Shown here piece by piece: positions 1-10,078 of a stretch of DNA of 64,000 nt. Below the pieces are notes generated by a model. The model had not been told where the DNA came from, did not search any database, and saw nothing but the letters and a program-made list of their open reading frames with translations. Position 1 is the stretch's first letter. Each line of letters begins with the position of its first letter. The translations under genes and the position numbers were made by a program. This stretch comes from Mesostigma viride (lineage: Eukaryota > Streptophyta > Mesostigmatophyceae > Mesostigmatales > Mesostigmataceae), in NCBI GenBank assembly GCA_009746045.1, contig RPFO01001400.1, positions 250,001-314,000 on the forward strand, given 5' to 3'.

Positions 1-1269
1 GGATGACCTTCAGGACCTCCTCCACGTTCTCCAGATGCTCCTTGAACGTCTTTGAGTGCACCAGGATGTCGTCCATGTAGGCCACCACGCAGGTCCTGAA
101 CACGGGTCTTGCAGGGTCACACAGGTGGGCAATGTCTTTGAACCTGGGATTCCTGAGATCAGGGGAGATCTGAGGCAGAGAGTTCCCTGTCAGATGGCCA
201 AAGATAGCATTCACAAACATCTGCATAGTAGCTGGGCTGTTGGAGGCCCCCATGGGCATCACAGTCCACTGGAACTGACCCCAGGGTGTGGAGAATGCAG
301 TTTTTGGAATGTCCTCAGTAGCTATCCTGATCTGCCAGAACGCGTGTCTAAGGTCAAACTTGGTGAAGTAAGATGATCCAGCTGTCCTCTCTAGCAGCTC
401 ATCAATCCGTGGCAAGGGATACTTGGACTTCACTGTGACCTTGTTCAGGCCTCTCAGATCAATGCACAACCGCCATCCACCATCATGCTTGGGGACAAGC
501 AAACACCCAGAGCTGAAAGGACTATTGGCAGGAAGAATGAGTCCAGCTTCCAACAGCCTGTCAAGATCACCTTCAGCTCTGCCATCTCAGCTGGCCCCAT
601 CCTGTACATGGGAACAAAGGGAGGCCTGGCACCATCCACAAGCTTGATGACATGAGTGATTGGCCCTTCAGGAGGGTACTGTGGCATTTTGTCCTCAAAA
701 ATGGCAGCAAACCTGTCCAAAAGGGCATCATGCAGCTTCTGCTCCTCCTCTGTGACAGCTGGTACTGGGTTCACAGCATTCACCGTGTGGCCATGAGTCT
801 CATCAGAGGGTGAGTTAGGAACCAGCTGTAAGAGAAAGACGTGTTCCACTGGGTAAGTAGCCAGGTAAGACAAGGTGTGATTGGCAGACCATACGTGCTT
901 AAGTAATGCAGCACGTTTCTCTTCCAGTGAAGGCACCTTGACGTCCTCCTTGGCACCTGCAACCCCTCTCCCATCATTGACAGCCTCATTAGTAGAACAG
1001 CACTCTGTGACTGGTCTTTCTCCCCCCTTAATCACTGTGGTGGCGTCCCACACTGACCCATCCTGAAACTGCACCACCTTCTCAGACCACAAGATGGCAG
1101 GATTAGCAGACTCCAACCATGGCATCCCCAGAATCACATCAGCAGCAGTGAGTGGAATGACATCTGCTGTGACAGACAAGGTTTGACGTGAGCACACTTG
1201 AAAAAGCAGTTGCACGTAGCCAGGTGAGTTACTCTGCCTACCATCAGAATATTGGACCTTAACAGGCAC
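1..1269 (-). pseudogene. Ty3/gypsy pol fragment: protease C-end and reverse transcriptase (truncated by window edge)
   Basis: This is the pol region of an LTR retrotransposon read on the minus strand. Near 1110-1150 the protein contains DVILGMPWL, the C-terminal signature of gypsy aspartic proteases. It is followed by the RT entry motif PPFVPMYRMGPAEMAELK (about 565-625). Reading 1-560 by hand gives DGGWRLCIDLRGLNKV, the KFDLRHAFWQIRIATED block and the catalytic YMDD box near 80-95, all typical of Ty3/gypsy RT. RNase H and integrase lie outside the window. The frame is broken just after AELK (around 560-590), so this copy cannot make an intact Pol as written. The order gag-PR-RT and the zinc-knuckle gag upstream fit Metaviridae. 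I am sure of the family and unsure whether the breaks are real or assembly errors. Confidence 0.9.
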
Positions 1270-1903
1270 AGGGTGGGGAGCACTGGTAGATGCAGCTCCT
1301 GCACCAAGGAAGTGGAAATGTAGTTACTTCCTGCACCTGAGTCAATCATGAAGAGACATAAAGGCTGAGCCAAAGGGACTGGCACGTTCAACAGCCTAGC
1401 CTGGAACTTCAAGAGTTGACTGGGAATAGGAGGGCCCAATGGGGTGGTGGAATCAGAGGCAGACAAGTTGTTCACAGGACGGACATGCACAGCAGGCAAA
1501 CCAGTTAACTCCACCGCTGGACGTAGTCCTGGGGGCTCCACTAGTTTTTTGGCAGCTCAGGAGGATGATCTGAAGACGAGCTCCCCACTGAAGGCTGCAC
1601 CTGCTGATCCTCTATGCCGTCTGCCTCCCCTTCTCCCTCCTCCTCCTCTGCTAGGAGGTGCCACAGGGCGTTGACCATCCGACGCCTGTCTTGCCTGCTG
1701 AAGCCCTTGGGCTGGAATGGTCCCTTGCCCGAAGCCTGGAAGTTGGGTCTAAACCCAGGCTGTGCCCTGTGGTCGCTCTGGCTCACCCCAGGAGGGAAGG
1801 TGGATGGTCTGGTGAATGGAAGAACCCCCTGAGGACCCTTGGTGTCGCTGGGAACTGGTCTCGCTTGGGGCAATCCCGTGCAAAGTGTCCCAGCTGGCCA
1901 CAC
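1134..1903 (-). pseudogene. Ty3/gypsy gag tail and aspartic protease, frameshifted
   Basis: Two overlapping minus-strand frames (1541-1903 and 1134-1541) connect gag to the protease. The second carries the active-site block MIDSGAGSNYIS near 1325-1355, the D-S/T-G motif of retroviral-type aspartic proteases. The first is basic and Q/P-rich with an acidic AEEEEGEGE stretch, consistent with a gag tail. The frame closes at an A-rich run (PKN then stop, near 1545) and shifts again near 1270, where the protease continues in another frame. At least two one-base shifts are therefore needed to read gag through protease to RT. Programmed shifting is possible in principle, but several shifts in one element favour decay or homopolymer errors. 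Confidence 0.75.
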
Positions 1904-3291
1904 GTGAAACAGGCTCCTTTGGACTGCTCCATGGCACTGAGCTCCTCCATCACAGCGTTCAGCTGGTTCAGGGGCTTCTTAACAGCAGGCGCCTGGTTGC
2001 CTGCAGCAGGCTCCCACTTGAGGGAAAAGTCAGGGACACGGCACAGCGTGAGGGCATAAGACAGCACAGTATCCCACTTCCACTCGACATAGTCGAAAGG
2101 GGAGAAATGCTTGTCAATATCCACCCTGACTTGAGGGGAGAGCCCATGCAGAAACCTGTGAAGAGCTTCAGAATCAGAGCACTGGGGGATTTTGGCCCTC
2201 AGGTTGGTAAACGTCTCTACGTATTGTGGTAGTGTCAGGCCGGACTGAGTACAGTTGGCCAACGCGTCCCGGTCCAGACGGAGCTGGTCCTGGGGAAGGA
2301 GAAAACGTCGAAATGAAAGCATGAGAGATGGCAAATCCTTGCAAGTATTACCTGCCGAGGATCGTAAAAACTCATCAAACCTGTCGGCTGCACTGTCGCT
2401 CATTCGCTGTCGAACCATCTTCTTCTGGATGTCCAGGGAAAGTCGTTCTTCCGCTCGTTTGCCGTAGTTAGCAAAGTGGATAGCGAACACATCCTGGAAT
2501 CGAGTAGAGAAATGATCGAAACTGCGGTGGGTTAGATTGGTGAGCGACAGCTTGTCTACGGATTCGATTTTTGGAAATGGCGGGGCGGAACCTTGATGCG
2601 GTGGTATAGTGACGGTCACGGGGACGTCGCTGGCGGGGGTGGTGAAGGTGACCGAGGTCGTCTGCGCTGGATCCTGCCTATCGCTATCCTGCGTCTCATT
2701 CCTCGTAGTAACTGCGGTACTATTAGGTAAAACCCTTCCGTCACCCAACCGAGGAGCCTCTCTCCCCAATCCAGCAACCATGTCACGCATGGCCGCCTCC
2801 TCCTCCTCAATTCTCTGACGAAGTCTTCCCACATCCTGTTCCACCTCCTCCACCATCTTTCTATACATCGCTGCGTGTTGTTCATCGTGTAATAATCTGA
2901 TTTTAGCTGCTGAGAGGCGATCCGCTGCAAGTCTGGTCCCGTCTCTTCCAGGCGTGGTATTTAGCGGGAAAAGAAATGAAGATGATGCACTCCGCACAGG
3001 ACTCGTTCGCGCGCTTGGAATCCTGGGCGACAGTGACGCTCCTCGACCCACGCCTGTCAGCGATGGCTCGCCTGGTTGGAGACCAGATGCAATGACGGAA
3101 AACTTGGGCCCTATGGACAACGAGGGCCGCCTCACTTCAGACATAGAAGTACGGTTGAAATCAAGTTGACGCCGTGGAGTACGAGCAGTTGTCTCAGCAC
3201 CTTCCCTAGCAATGGGTTCCAGAGATGATGACGGATCGCTCAAACCTTGATTAGTAGGGGGTAAAGGTGATTGTGTCTTCGAACTACTCAT
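1783..3291 (-). CDS. gag: Ty3/gypsy Gag (capsid/nucleocapsid)
   Basis: This is a 502-codon frame starting with ATG at 3291, 227 bases inside the 5' LTR. Residues about 150-190 form an E/R-rich coiled-coil segment. The middle holds a capsid-like block with the plant-retrotransposon 'DRFDEFLRSS' and 'YVETFTNLRAKIP' regions. The C-end has a CCHC zinc knuckle, CFTCGQLGHFARDC, spaced C-x2-C-x4-H-x4-C (about 1867-1911). The product would assemble cytoplasmic virus-like particles and bind the element RNA. Retrotransposon_gag domain membership is inferred from the layout. The frame itself is intact although the following pol frames are broken. Confidence 0.85.
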   Translation of the reverse strand: MSSSKTQSPLPPTNQGLSDPSSSLEPIAREGAETTARTPRRQLDFNRTSMSEVRRPSLSIGPKFSVIASGLQPGEPSLTGVGRGASLSPRIPSARTSPVRSASSSFLFPLNTTPGRDGTRLAADRLSAAKIRLLHDEQHAAMYRKMVEEVEQDVGRLRQRIEEEEAAMRDMVAGLGREAPRLGDGRVLPNSTAVTTRNETQDSDRQDPAQTTSVTFTTPASDVPVTVTIPPHQGSAPPFPKIESVDKLSLTNLTHRSFDHFSTRFQDVFAIHFANYGKRAEERLSLDIQKKMVRQRMSDSAADRFDEFLRSSAGNTCKDLPSLMLSFRRFLLPQDQLRLDRDALANCTQSGLTLPQYVETFTNLRAKIPQCSDSEALHRFLHGLSPQVRVDIDKHFSPFDYVEWKWDTVLSYALTLCRVPDFSLKWEPAAGNQAPAVKKPLNQLNAVMEELSAMEQSKGACFTCGQLGHFARDCPKRDQFPATPRVLRGFFHSPDHPPSLLG

Positions 3292-3504
3292 ACTTCCACA
3301 TGGAGTCGCGATCGTCTGCCTAGTAGAGACAACGGTTACGGCTGACTTCTAGTGTTACAGAGCAAGACAGTCACATCAGGATGTGTCTCTCTGTAACACC
3401 GTAAGTTTTCCGCAACTCTATGAATCTTCTCGGATGACAGACATCTGATCAACGTTGTACTACCCGGAAGGTTGCGACTTCAAGAGAAACACCAAAGTAG
3501 AGAT

Positions 3505-3516
3505 CCTCCGATACCA
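3505..3516 (-). other. Primer-binding site, initiator-tRNA-Met type
   Basis: One base inside the LTR end the minus strand reads TGGTATCGGAGG. This matches 10 of 12 positions of the usual plant iMet primer-binding site (TGGTATCAGAGC). Its position directly after the ...TTACA end of the LTR fixes the LTR boundary and the element's orientation. Confidence 0.7.
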
Positions 3517-3517
3517 A

Positions 3518-4296
3518 TGTAACGACTAAAAATGATCATCAGCATCATCCACAGTCCAATATGAAAGATCTTTTACCTGGGTTGCTTTCCTGAGTTGCAG
3601 AACTTCAAGTATCCGAGCAACGTTGAGATGGAAATTCCACAGCACGTGATTTAGGGAATCACAACCCCTTGTAGACACAAAGACAAGCTCGTGTATAGAC
3701 GACCTCTGTGGAACTGAAGGACGTCTATAGCCAAGGGGCTCTTATGGATGGACAACAAAGACAAGCTTTATTATACCATGGTGAATCAAAACCAACGTAG
3801 CAACAATGGCGACCCCACGTCCTTGATATCGACGTGCTTGTCGAGCTTGCTCCAACCTTAGCCTGAAGAGAACCAATCAGAACCATGGAATCCTATACAA
3901 GATCTTCGTATCCATCCTAGTCACACAAAACAGAACAACACCACACACAGCCTGGCAGAATCTTTCCATGAGATCCTAAATCTGTCGTGAGCACTGAAGT
4001 CCCAAAGGAGCATTTAAGACTCAATAGTACCAACTAACAAACTACAACCCCACGTGGATCAGGCCACGACCAATGAGGGCTCCTATCAGTAGTACCAACC
4101 AACAAACTACAACCCTACGTGGATCAGGCCACGACCAATGAGGGTTCCTATCAGTTGGTTGACAAAGTATCAGCTCCAAGTACCGTCGTCTTAGAAACCT
4201 CATAACTTTCTCAATACTGATCCAAAAGTCCTCGAATAAAAGCCAAACATTCACAAAACAAAGGATGTAACAACAAAGTCATTTTTGCTTGTTACA
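3518..4296 (-). repeat. 5' LTR of the Ty3/gypsy element
   Basis: The 779-bp LTR is bounded by TG...CA, with a perfect 6-bp inverted terminal match (TGTAAC at 4296 and GTTACA at 3518 on the minus strand). The inner edge abuts the primer-binding site. The outer edge cuts straight into a LINE reverse-transcriptase frame (GSWLPDTADD from about 4300), so the element inserted into that LINE. Inside the LTR lies a 65-bp tandem duplication (4026-4090 and 4091-4155), possibly an enhancer-type repeat. The 3' LTR is outside the window, so the target duplication and LTR divergence cannot be read. Confidence 0.8.
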
Positions 4297-5110
4297 CTAA
4301 GGGAGCTGGCTTCCTGACACAGCCGACGATGTGGACACCCGCATTGGCCTGGCCTGGGCTAGGCTCCGTTCGCTCAACACCTACTGGCGCTCCAAGGGCC
4401 TGGGCGAACACCGGCAAGCGCATGCTCTTCAAGGTCTTCGTCCTCGATCACGGTGCTCACGTATGGCGCCGAGGCGTGGACACTCACCCCCACACTGGCA
4501 TCTAGGCTAGACGGCACAGTTTACAGGATGCTCCGACAGGTCCTGAACGTAGGGTTTTCCAAGCGCCCGTCATCAGAGTCTAAGTTGTATCAGGGCATGC
4601 CTCGTATTTCGGACGAGATTAGACAGCGTAGGATAGCCTTTGTAGGACACCTTGCTCGCACCAGCCAGGTCGACACCGCCCTTGGTCTGGCCAGCCCCCA
4701 GCGGCTTGGCCAGCCAGGGCGGCACATTCTGACCTGGCCGGCCTGGCCCCAAGGGCATTGCCAAAAAGGTAGGGAAACATATCACGAACTACGTACAGAT
4801 GTTGCTGGATGACCTACTGGTCCCAGCCCAGTTTGAATACCGCATCCACTCTCTCTCCCTTCTTTGGACCGCCATGCAGAACAAGACGCGGTGGAAGAGG
4901 ATTGTCAAGGCTCACACGCCCGACCCTGTGGGCAAACCACCTCCCCCCAAGCGGAGGAGGCGTTTTGATGAGTAGGGTAGTTAGGACTTTTCTAGACTTG
5001 GTAGCTAGATTAGAGTTCTAAGGTTAGTTCGATTACGCGGCTCCTTCCACCCCACCCATCCATCAAGGAATAGTGTGCTACATGATCTCCCAACGGAGGC
5101 ATGTTATAAT
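4297..5110 (+). pseudogene. LINE family C, ORF2 reverse-transcriptase C-end and 3' UTR
   Basis: Translation from 4298 gives GSWLPDTADDVDTRIGLAWA, the post-catalytic 'LGS' block of non-LTR reverse transcriptases. After a frame change comes LTYGAEAWTLTPTLASRLDG and IRQRRIAFVGHLART (4453-4700), the conserved C-terminal 'thumb' region ending in GH(L/I)AR. The frame breaks again near 4800 and closes at 4975. The 3' UTR ends with a hairpin (ACATG...CTCC-CAAC-GGAG...CATGT, 5080-5104) and an AT-rich tail. It is 5'-truncated at the gypsy LTR. A second copy of this 3' end lies at 27498-27727. Confidence 0.8.
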
Positions 5111-5690
5111 TTAATTTTTTTAATCCCCCCTTGCCACAGATGTGGCGGCAATTGGAGGCACGCTGGCTGCTGAGCAGTTCCCACCATTTCCACCGCCACC
5201 TCCACCCTCCTCGCCTCCTCCACCGCCACCCTCCCCTCCTCCGACGCCATCACCGCCCAGCTCCGCGACATCGACCAGCGCCTCAAGGATAATGCAATCG
5301 CTATCGAGGTCCTGCAGAACACCGCCGGCCTCACCGCCCAGGCAGTGAAGGACATTGCCGCCAAGCCAGCCCCGGCTGGCCTGGCCGGCGATGCTCCTCC
5401 CATCACGACCTGGGCGGACATGCTTAAGCAACATACCACCTCCACCACCTCCGCCGTCGCAGCCCAGCTCCAACGGCAGACGCTTGACCTCCGCGAGGAG
5501 GCCGAGCTCGCCAAGCGCAGCCTCAACGTCATCGTCAAGAACTTCGACATGGAGGAAGGTGAGAATTCCGAGAAGCTTGCGCGTGCGTTTGAGAGCAAAA
5601 TCCTTGGTTGAGCGCATGGCCGGCCTCCTTGGTGAGATTAAGCTGACCGCCCACCGCCTCCCCCACGCGCGGGGTAATTAATTAATTAAT
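5111..5690 (+). pseudogene. LINE family A ORF1 fragment
   Basis: This fragment of the family A ORF1 is best read in the frame giving VKDIAAKPAPAGLAGDAPP and the coiled-coil LREEAELAKRSLNVIVKN (5345-5611). It lacks both the N-terminus and the RNA-binding C-terminus and is broken by a frameshift at 5600. It joins the AT tail of the family C LINE at its left. At its right it ends in AATT repeats that start an inverted family A 3' UTR. Confidence 0.75.
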
Positions 5691-6118
5691 TAAAACCATA
5701 GCTCCGTTGGGATCATATGTAACACATAGCCCTGAGAAAGGGGCATCTATGGGTTTGTAATACAATCAGGGCTACAACCTGCAGGTGGAAAATGTACAAC
5801 TATCACCTGCTCTGGGTGCACAAGGTGCACCTGCACCGCGCCATGATGGTTCATGCCTCCTTATCAAGCACAGGCACCCAGGGGGGGCTTGAGGAGAGGG
5901 CCTAGAAGGCCTGCATGACATATGGGGTGGAAGGTATGGCATCTCAGCAGAGAGTAACTCCCTGCATAGGCATAGCACGGCTAAATTCTTAATGCATCAT
6001 CCATGGGAGGTCCCATTGTAGGCTGGGCGCTGCTAAATATGGAAAGCATCATCCATGGGGGCCATTATTATGGGCGCACATGCGCGTGGGCCACATGCTA
6101 GGCTAAGCCTGACTAATG
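5691..6118 (-). repeat. LINE family A 3' UTR fragment, inverted
   Basis: Read on the minus strand this is the family A 3' UTR. It carries the terminal CCCAACGGAG-type hairpin at 5697-5712, the conserved 'cccctt-ctcaggg' block, and the motif at 6085-6118 that follows ORF1 in other copies. It is a 5'-truncated, tail-first insertion placed directly against the 5' end of the next family A copy. Confidence 0.7.
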
Positions 6119-6684
6119 CTAGGCTAACGCCACGAGCCACGAGGTAGCCATGGCTGACGGCGGCGCTCATAACTTTCACGTTTGAGCACCGAATTTAGTC
6201 GTGAATATCACAATCGCTTCGTCTTTCTAAGACGCACATGCTGATATAATTTTCCGACGCTATTACGCAATATACGATGAGCAAACGCCCATCGACGCAA
6301 CGCAGCCTGACGGCTGCGCTCGGCACTGAAAATACGTCTGCAGCTACGGCTGCAGCTTCGCCATCAGGGCCGGAAGGCGGTGGTGACACTATAGTCGCGC
6401 ACTGGTGGTCGCCCAGAACCCTCCCGGGCTCTCCTCGCCCTCTGCATCGCCTGACCCAAAGCGCAGTCGCCCAGGCGAACCTGGCTGGTCTGAGCGTGAT
6501 TTTGACGTCGACAGGCTCTTAACCACCTTCGACGTCAACAGGCCTGCCTTTTTCGACATGCCACCCATCAAGATACTGGAGCTCGTGTTTTACGGGTCAC
6601 ACGCCTCACTGCTGGCCCTGTGCCAGCAACTCCATTCCAACACCCACTTTTTTCGCAACGGAGTTGACGGCCGGTTTTCCCACC

Positions 6685-7992
6685 CAGGTTGGAAAATACG
6701 TGTGCGGGGTATAATACGTGGACTTAAAATACGCGTATTATACGTGGGGGGTATAAAATACGCGGTGGTAAAATGCGCGACAGTTTTTGTGGTCCAATTG
6801 TCAGTCACCCAATTAGCACGCTCCTTGATGATGGTCACGCAGTTATTACAACCGAAATTTGGTGTATATGCTTATTTATTAACATCTTCCATTTATGCCC
6901 TGCAATCCTATCTGATTATGATTTGTTAAATGCAGGGGGGAGCATGCTGCAACGGGAATAGTAAGGATTCAATTAATTAATTGATTGTATTAAGGAAAGC
7001 CATCCACTATATAATGCATGAGAGGACATAAGACACAACTTCCGAGAAGGAGGGGTGACGTGCCCTCCTTTGTACTGGATCATGCCGGCCACCATCTGCT
7101 TGAAAGAGGCGCTCTCAGCCGCATTGAAGCAATGCCGTTCTCGATAAAAAATTCGGCAGCCAGCAGCTGGACACCTTTCTCGTCGACGGGAACCAGCCAT
7201 TTGGTGATGCTCAGCTGGCCTTTGCTGGGAACCGACGACAAGTCAGCCGGCGCAGCTGCCCCTCCCATCTCCGCCATTGCCCTGTTCAAATTGTGCTGCT
7301 TCTTGGCGTCTGACTGCTGCGACTTGTTGTTATACATCCTGAGAAACCTGCTCCAGATATTCGGTGGAATTTTGTCGCAGGGTAACATCCCTTCCCCTGC
7401 GATTCCGGCAAAGTGTGCACGGACTCGGAATACGCTGATTGCCCCCGCCCCGTATGAGAACTTCTTGTTGCAAAATGAGCAGAACTTATTCGACACAAAC
7501 TGCGTTTTGTTACTAACAGCATCTGTGACTGCTTCTTTCTTCTCGAGAACGAAATCCCATTCAGGCCCTTTCTTCTTCATGGCTGCAAATCGAAAATGGC
7601 TGCACACTGTCGCACAGTCGCACTGGCCTCGTCGTCGCTATATTGCATTACACCGTCAGTAGCACAGCTGGCATTTGCTGGCACACTGTTATTTATGCGT
7701 TATGTACCTAGTCCTAGCTGTCTCCTACCGGCCAAACATTTTGCAAGGCTTGCGCTTTATGAAAAGAACTGTACGCATCTACTTCTAGTAGTAAAAATCT
7801 CAAATGTGCAGTGAGCGCGCCGCGCCCAGAACCTGGGCACCGCGCCAGTGCCCGCTGCCCGCTGGTACCCCCGAAAAATTCTAAGTCCAAACCGCGTGGT
7901 CAGACGTAAAATACGCGTAAAATACGTCGAGGCCCATAATATGCTTTATCCCGCATTTTATCGCAAAAGTGCGGCGTACAGACCAACCCGGT
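6685..7992. mobile_element. Non-autonomous hAT-type DNA transposon
   Basis: The element is flanked by an 8-bp direct repeat TTCCCACC (6677-6684 and 7993-8000), the hAT target-duplication length. Left end CAGGTTGG and right end (inverted) CGGGTTGG form short imperfect terminal inverted repeats. It splits the family A ORF1, which resumes in coding register-like sequence (SDRVDTNLAGW) after 8000. Inside is a BED-finger transposase fragment on the minus strand. TACG-rich subterminal repeats occur at both ends (6695-6790, 7900-7960). Confidence 0.7.
6973..7607 (-). pseudogene. hAT transposase N-terminal fragment (BED zinc finger plus DUF659-like start)
   Basis: Starting near 7580 (MKKKGPEWDFVLEKKEA) the product has a BED-type finger, CSFCNKKFSYGAGAISVF...RVRAHFAGIAGEG...C. 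The next block is PPNIWSRFLRMYNN, then ITKWLVPVDEKG. The text FFIENGIA continues, after a one-base frame change near 7120, as FNAAESASFKQMVAGMIQY. That block matches the plant hAT pattern FYENGIPFN..ESPSFK at the start of DUF659. The RNase H-like catalytic domain and the dimerisation region are missing. It is a truncated, non-functional transposase exon, or a candidate for domestication only if transcribed. The assignment is by motif recognition. Confidence 0.65.
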
Positions 7993-9429
7993 TTCCCACC
8001 GCGTCTCAGACCGCGTCGACACCAACCTGGCCGGCTGGTCTCGCCCCCGCCTTCAGCTCGCAGCTCTCTTTACCCTCACTAAGCGCTCGGCCGAGGACCT
8101 TCTGCACCCCGCCCCCATTACCGAATCCACCTTCGTCCACCACCTCCACGCCGCCCTCTCACAGCACGTGACGCCCATTGCTGCAGATGTGGCGGCACTT
8201 GGCGGCACGCTGGCTGCTGAGCTCCCCACCATCCCCACCGCCACCGCCGCCCTCCTCGCCTCCACCCCCCCCTCCCTCCGCCTCCACCGACTCCATCACC
8301 GCCCAGCTCCGCAACATCGACCAGCGTCTTAACGAACTTAAGGACAACGCCATTGCTATCGAGGTTCTGCAGAACACCGCCGGCCTCACCGCCCGGGCGG
8401 TGAAGGACATTGCCGCCAAGCCAGCCCCGGCTGGCCTGGCCGGCGATGCTCCTCCCATCACGACCTGGGCGGACATGCTTAAGCAACACACCACCTCCAC
8501 CACCTCCGCCGTCGCAGCCCAGCTTCAACGGCAGACGCTTGACCTCCGCGAGGAGGCCGAGCTCGCCAAGCGCAGCCTCAACGTCATTGTCAAGAATCTC
8601 AAGATGGAGGAAGGTGAGAATTCCGAGAAGCTTGCGCGTGCTTTTGAGAGAGAAATCCTTGATCGCATGGGCCTTACTGGTGAGATCGAGCTGGCCGCCC
8701 ACCGCCTTCCCCGCGCGCGGGGTAAGGCAGGGGCGCCTCCGCTCCTTCTCACCTTTAAGACCCCGGCGGACAAGATTTCTTTTCTCAGACGCCGCAAGCG
8801 GCTCGAGAAGACTCTCTTCACCGCCTTGATGACGACTTGACCCTGGCGCAGCAACAACGGCGACGGGAGCTATGGCCGACCTACCTCCAGCTCCGGCAGA
8901 CCAAGGCGGGGCAGCCGGTGTACTGGAAGGGGGCGGCCATCTACGTCGGCCACAAGCCCTGGCAGGCGACCCCCGCGGCCCCAGCGACTCCAGACGCCCC
9001 AGCTTAGGGGAATACAGCAGTAGTAGTGTAGAATAGATAGACCGTGGCCATGTACATGTACGCCTCCTAGAGGCCCTATCCCAGCTAAGCCACGCGCTTT
9101 ATTTAATCATGTACATGTGTGCCTATGATGAGCCACACTCCAGACGATGCCTAGTTTTATTTAGTAATGCTGTGCCCATGCAGAGAGCTGCTCTCTGCTG
9201 GGATGCCACGCTCTAGTTTTTGTATAGCCATGATGATCTTCCCCCTCACAGGCATGCTCCCCCCTTACCCGGGCACAGCGTGATAGACCATGAGGGTGCG
9301 GGTGCCCTGGTGCACCTAGAGCAGGGGTAGCTTACATTCCCACCCTTGCATGAAGTAGCCTAGAATGTATTAAAAGCCATATGCCCCTTCTCAGGGCTGT
9401 GTGCTACATCTACTCCCAACGGAGTGATG

Positions 9430-10078
9430 TTGATAATTAATAATTAATTAATGCGCGTGGGCCACATGCTAGGCTAGGCCTGACTAATCTACACTACTGG
9501 TTTAGGTTCCCTAGTCTGAGGTGGCAGGGGGGGCCTGCCATGGCTTGTGGTCAACGTGGATGACCGCCCCCCTCCAGTACACCGGCTTCCGCCCTGCGCG
9601 CTGCCGGAGCTGAAGGTAGGTCGGCCATAGCTCGCGTCGCCGGCCGCTGTTGCTGGGCCAGGGTCAAGTCGTCGTCCAGCGTGAAGCGAGTCTCCGAGAG
9701 CTTCTTGCGGCATTTAAGGAACGCCAGCTTGTCCCCCGTGGACTTAAAGGTGAGAAGCATGGGTGCCGGGCCAGCCTTACCCCGCGCGCGGGGGAGGCGG
9801 ACAGCCGACATGTCCAGCTCACCAGTAAGTTGCATGGGGGCAAGAATGTCGCGCCGTGAAAAGGCTCGTCGGGGTCTCACCTGAAGGCTGGTCGAGGTGC
9901 TTGACGATGACGTTGTGGCGGCGCTTGTCGATCTCGGCCTCCTCGCAAAGGTCGAGGGCTTGTTGCTTGAGTTGTGCCGCGATGGTGGAGGTGGTGGAGG
10001 TGGTATGATGCTTAAGCAAGTCCGCCCAGGTGGAGGGAACATCACTGGCCGGGCCAGCCGGTGCCGGCTGGGCAGCGA
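9430..10078 (-). pseudogene. LINE family A ORF1 C-terminal half, inverted
   Basis: On the minus strand this encodes the coiled coil (LKQQALDLCEEAEIDKRRHN), the PSGET linker and the C-terminal domain (AVRLPRARGKAGPAPMLLTF, RFTLDDDLTLAQQQ). The reading frame shifts near 9840 and 9640. At 10078 it switches abruptly to a plus-strand copy of the same C-terminal domain, making a head-to-head chimera. Confidence 0.7.

Larger units (their letters stand above)
6277..9006 (+). pseudogene. L1-like ORF1 RNA-binding protein (family A), interrupted
   Basis: The predicted product resembles L1 ORF1p/transposase-22 proteins. The order is a low-complexity N-terminus (6277-6690), the hAT insertion, a coiled coil (LRNIDQRLNELKDNAIAIE, LREEAELAKRSLNVIVKN), an RRM-like stretch, and a basic C-terminal domain. 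That domain holds AHRLPRARGKAGAPPLLLTF, FLRRRKRLEKTLF and DDLTLAQQQRRRELWP. The C-end is 'PVYWKGAAIYVGHKPW'. In L1 this protein trimerises and coats element RNA. A one- or two-base loss near 8825 breaks the C-terminal domain between 'LEKTLFT' and 'DDDLTLAQQQ'. The family assignment rests on domain order and the basic PR...L.F..K/DK...R pattern, not on a search. Confidence 0.65.
6119..9440 (+). mobile_element. LINE family A copy, nearly full-length ORF1, interrupted by a hAT element
   Basis: The copy begins with the family 5' end (CCACGAGCCACGAGGTAGCC, also at 27362 and inverted near 27060). It has an ORF1 start at 6277 (MSKRPSTQRSLTAAL) and runs to the family 3' UTR and hairpin at 9412-9425, followed by AATT repeats. 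A 1.3-kb hAT-type element splits ORF1 at 6685-7992. No reverse-transcriptase ORF follows ORF1. This copy therefore carries only ORF1 and would depend on RT supplied elsewhere, or ORF2 has been lost from the family copies in this window. Confidence 0.75.

Noticed and set aside
1-4296. Retrovirus-like element with envelope
   Set aside because: Only gag, protease and RT parts are in the window; the remainder is off the edge, so no env can be judged.
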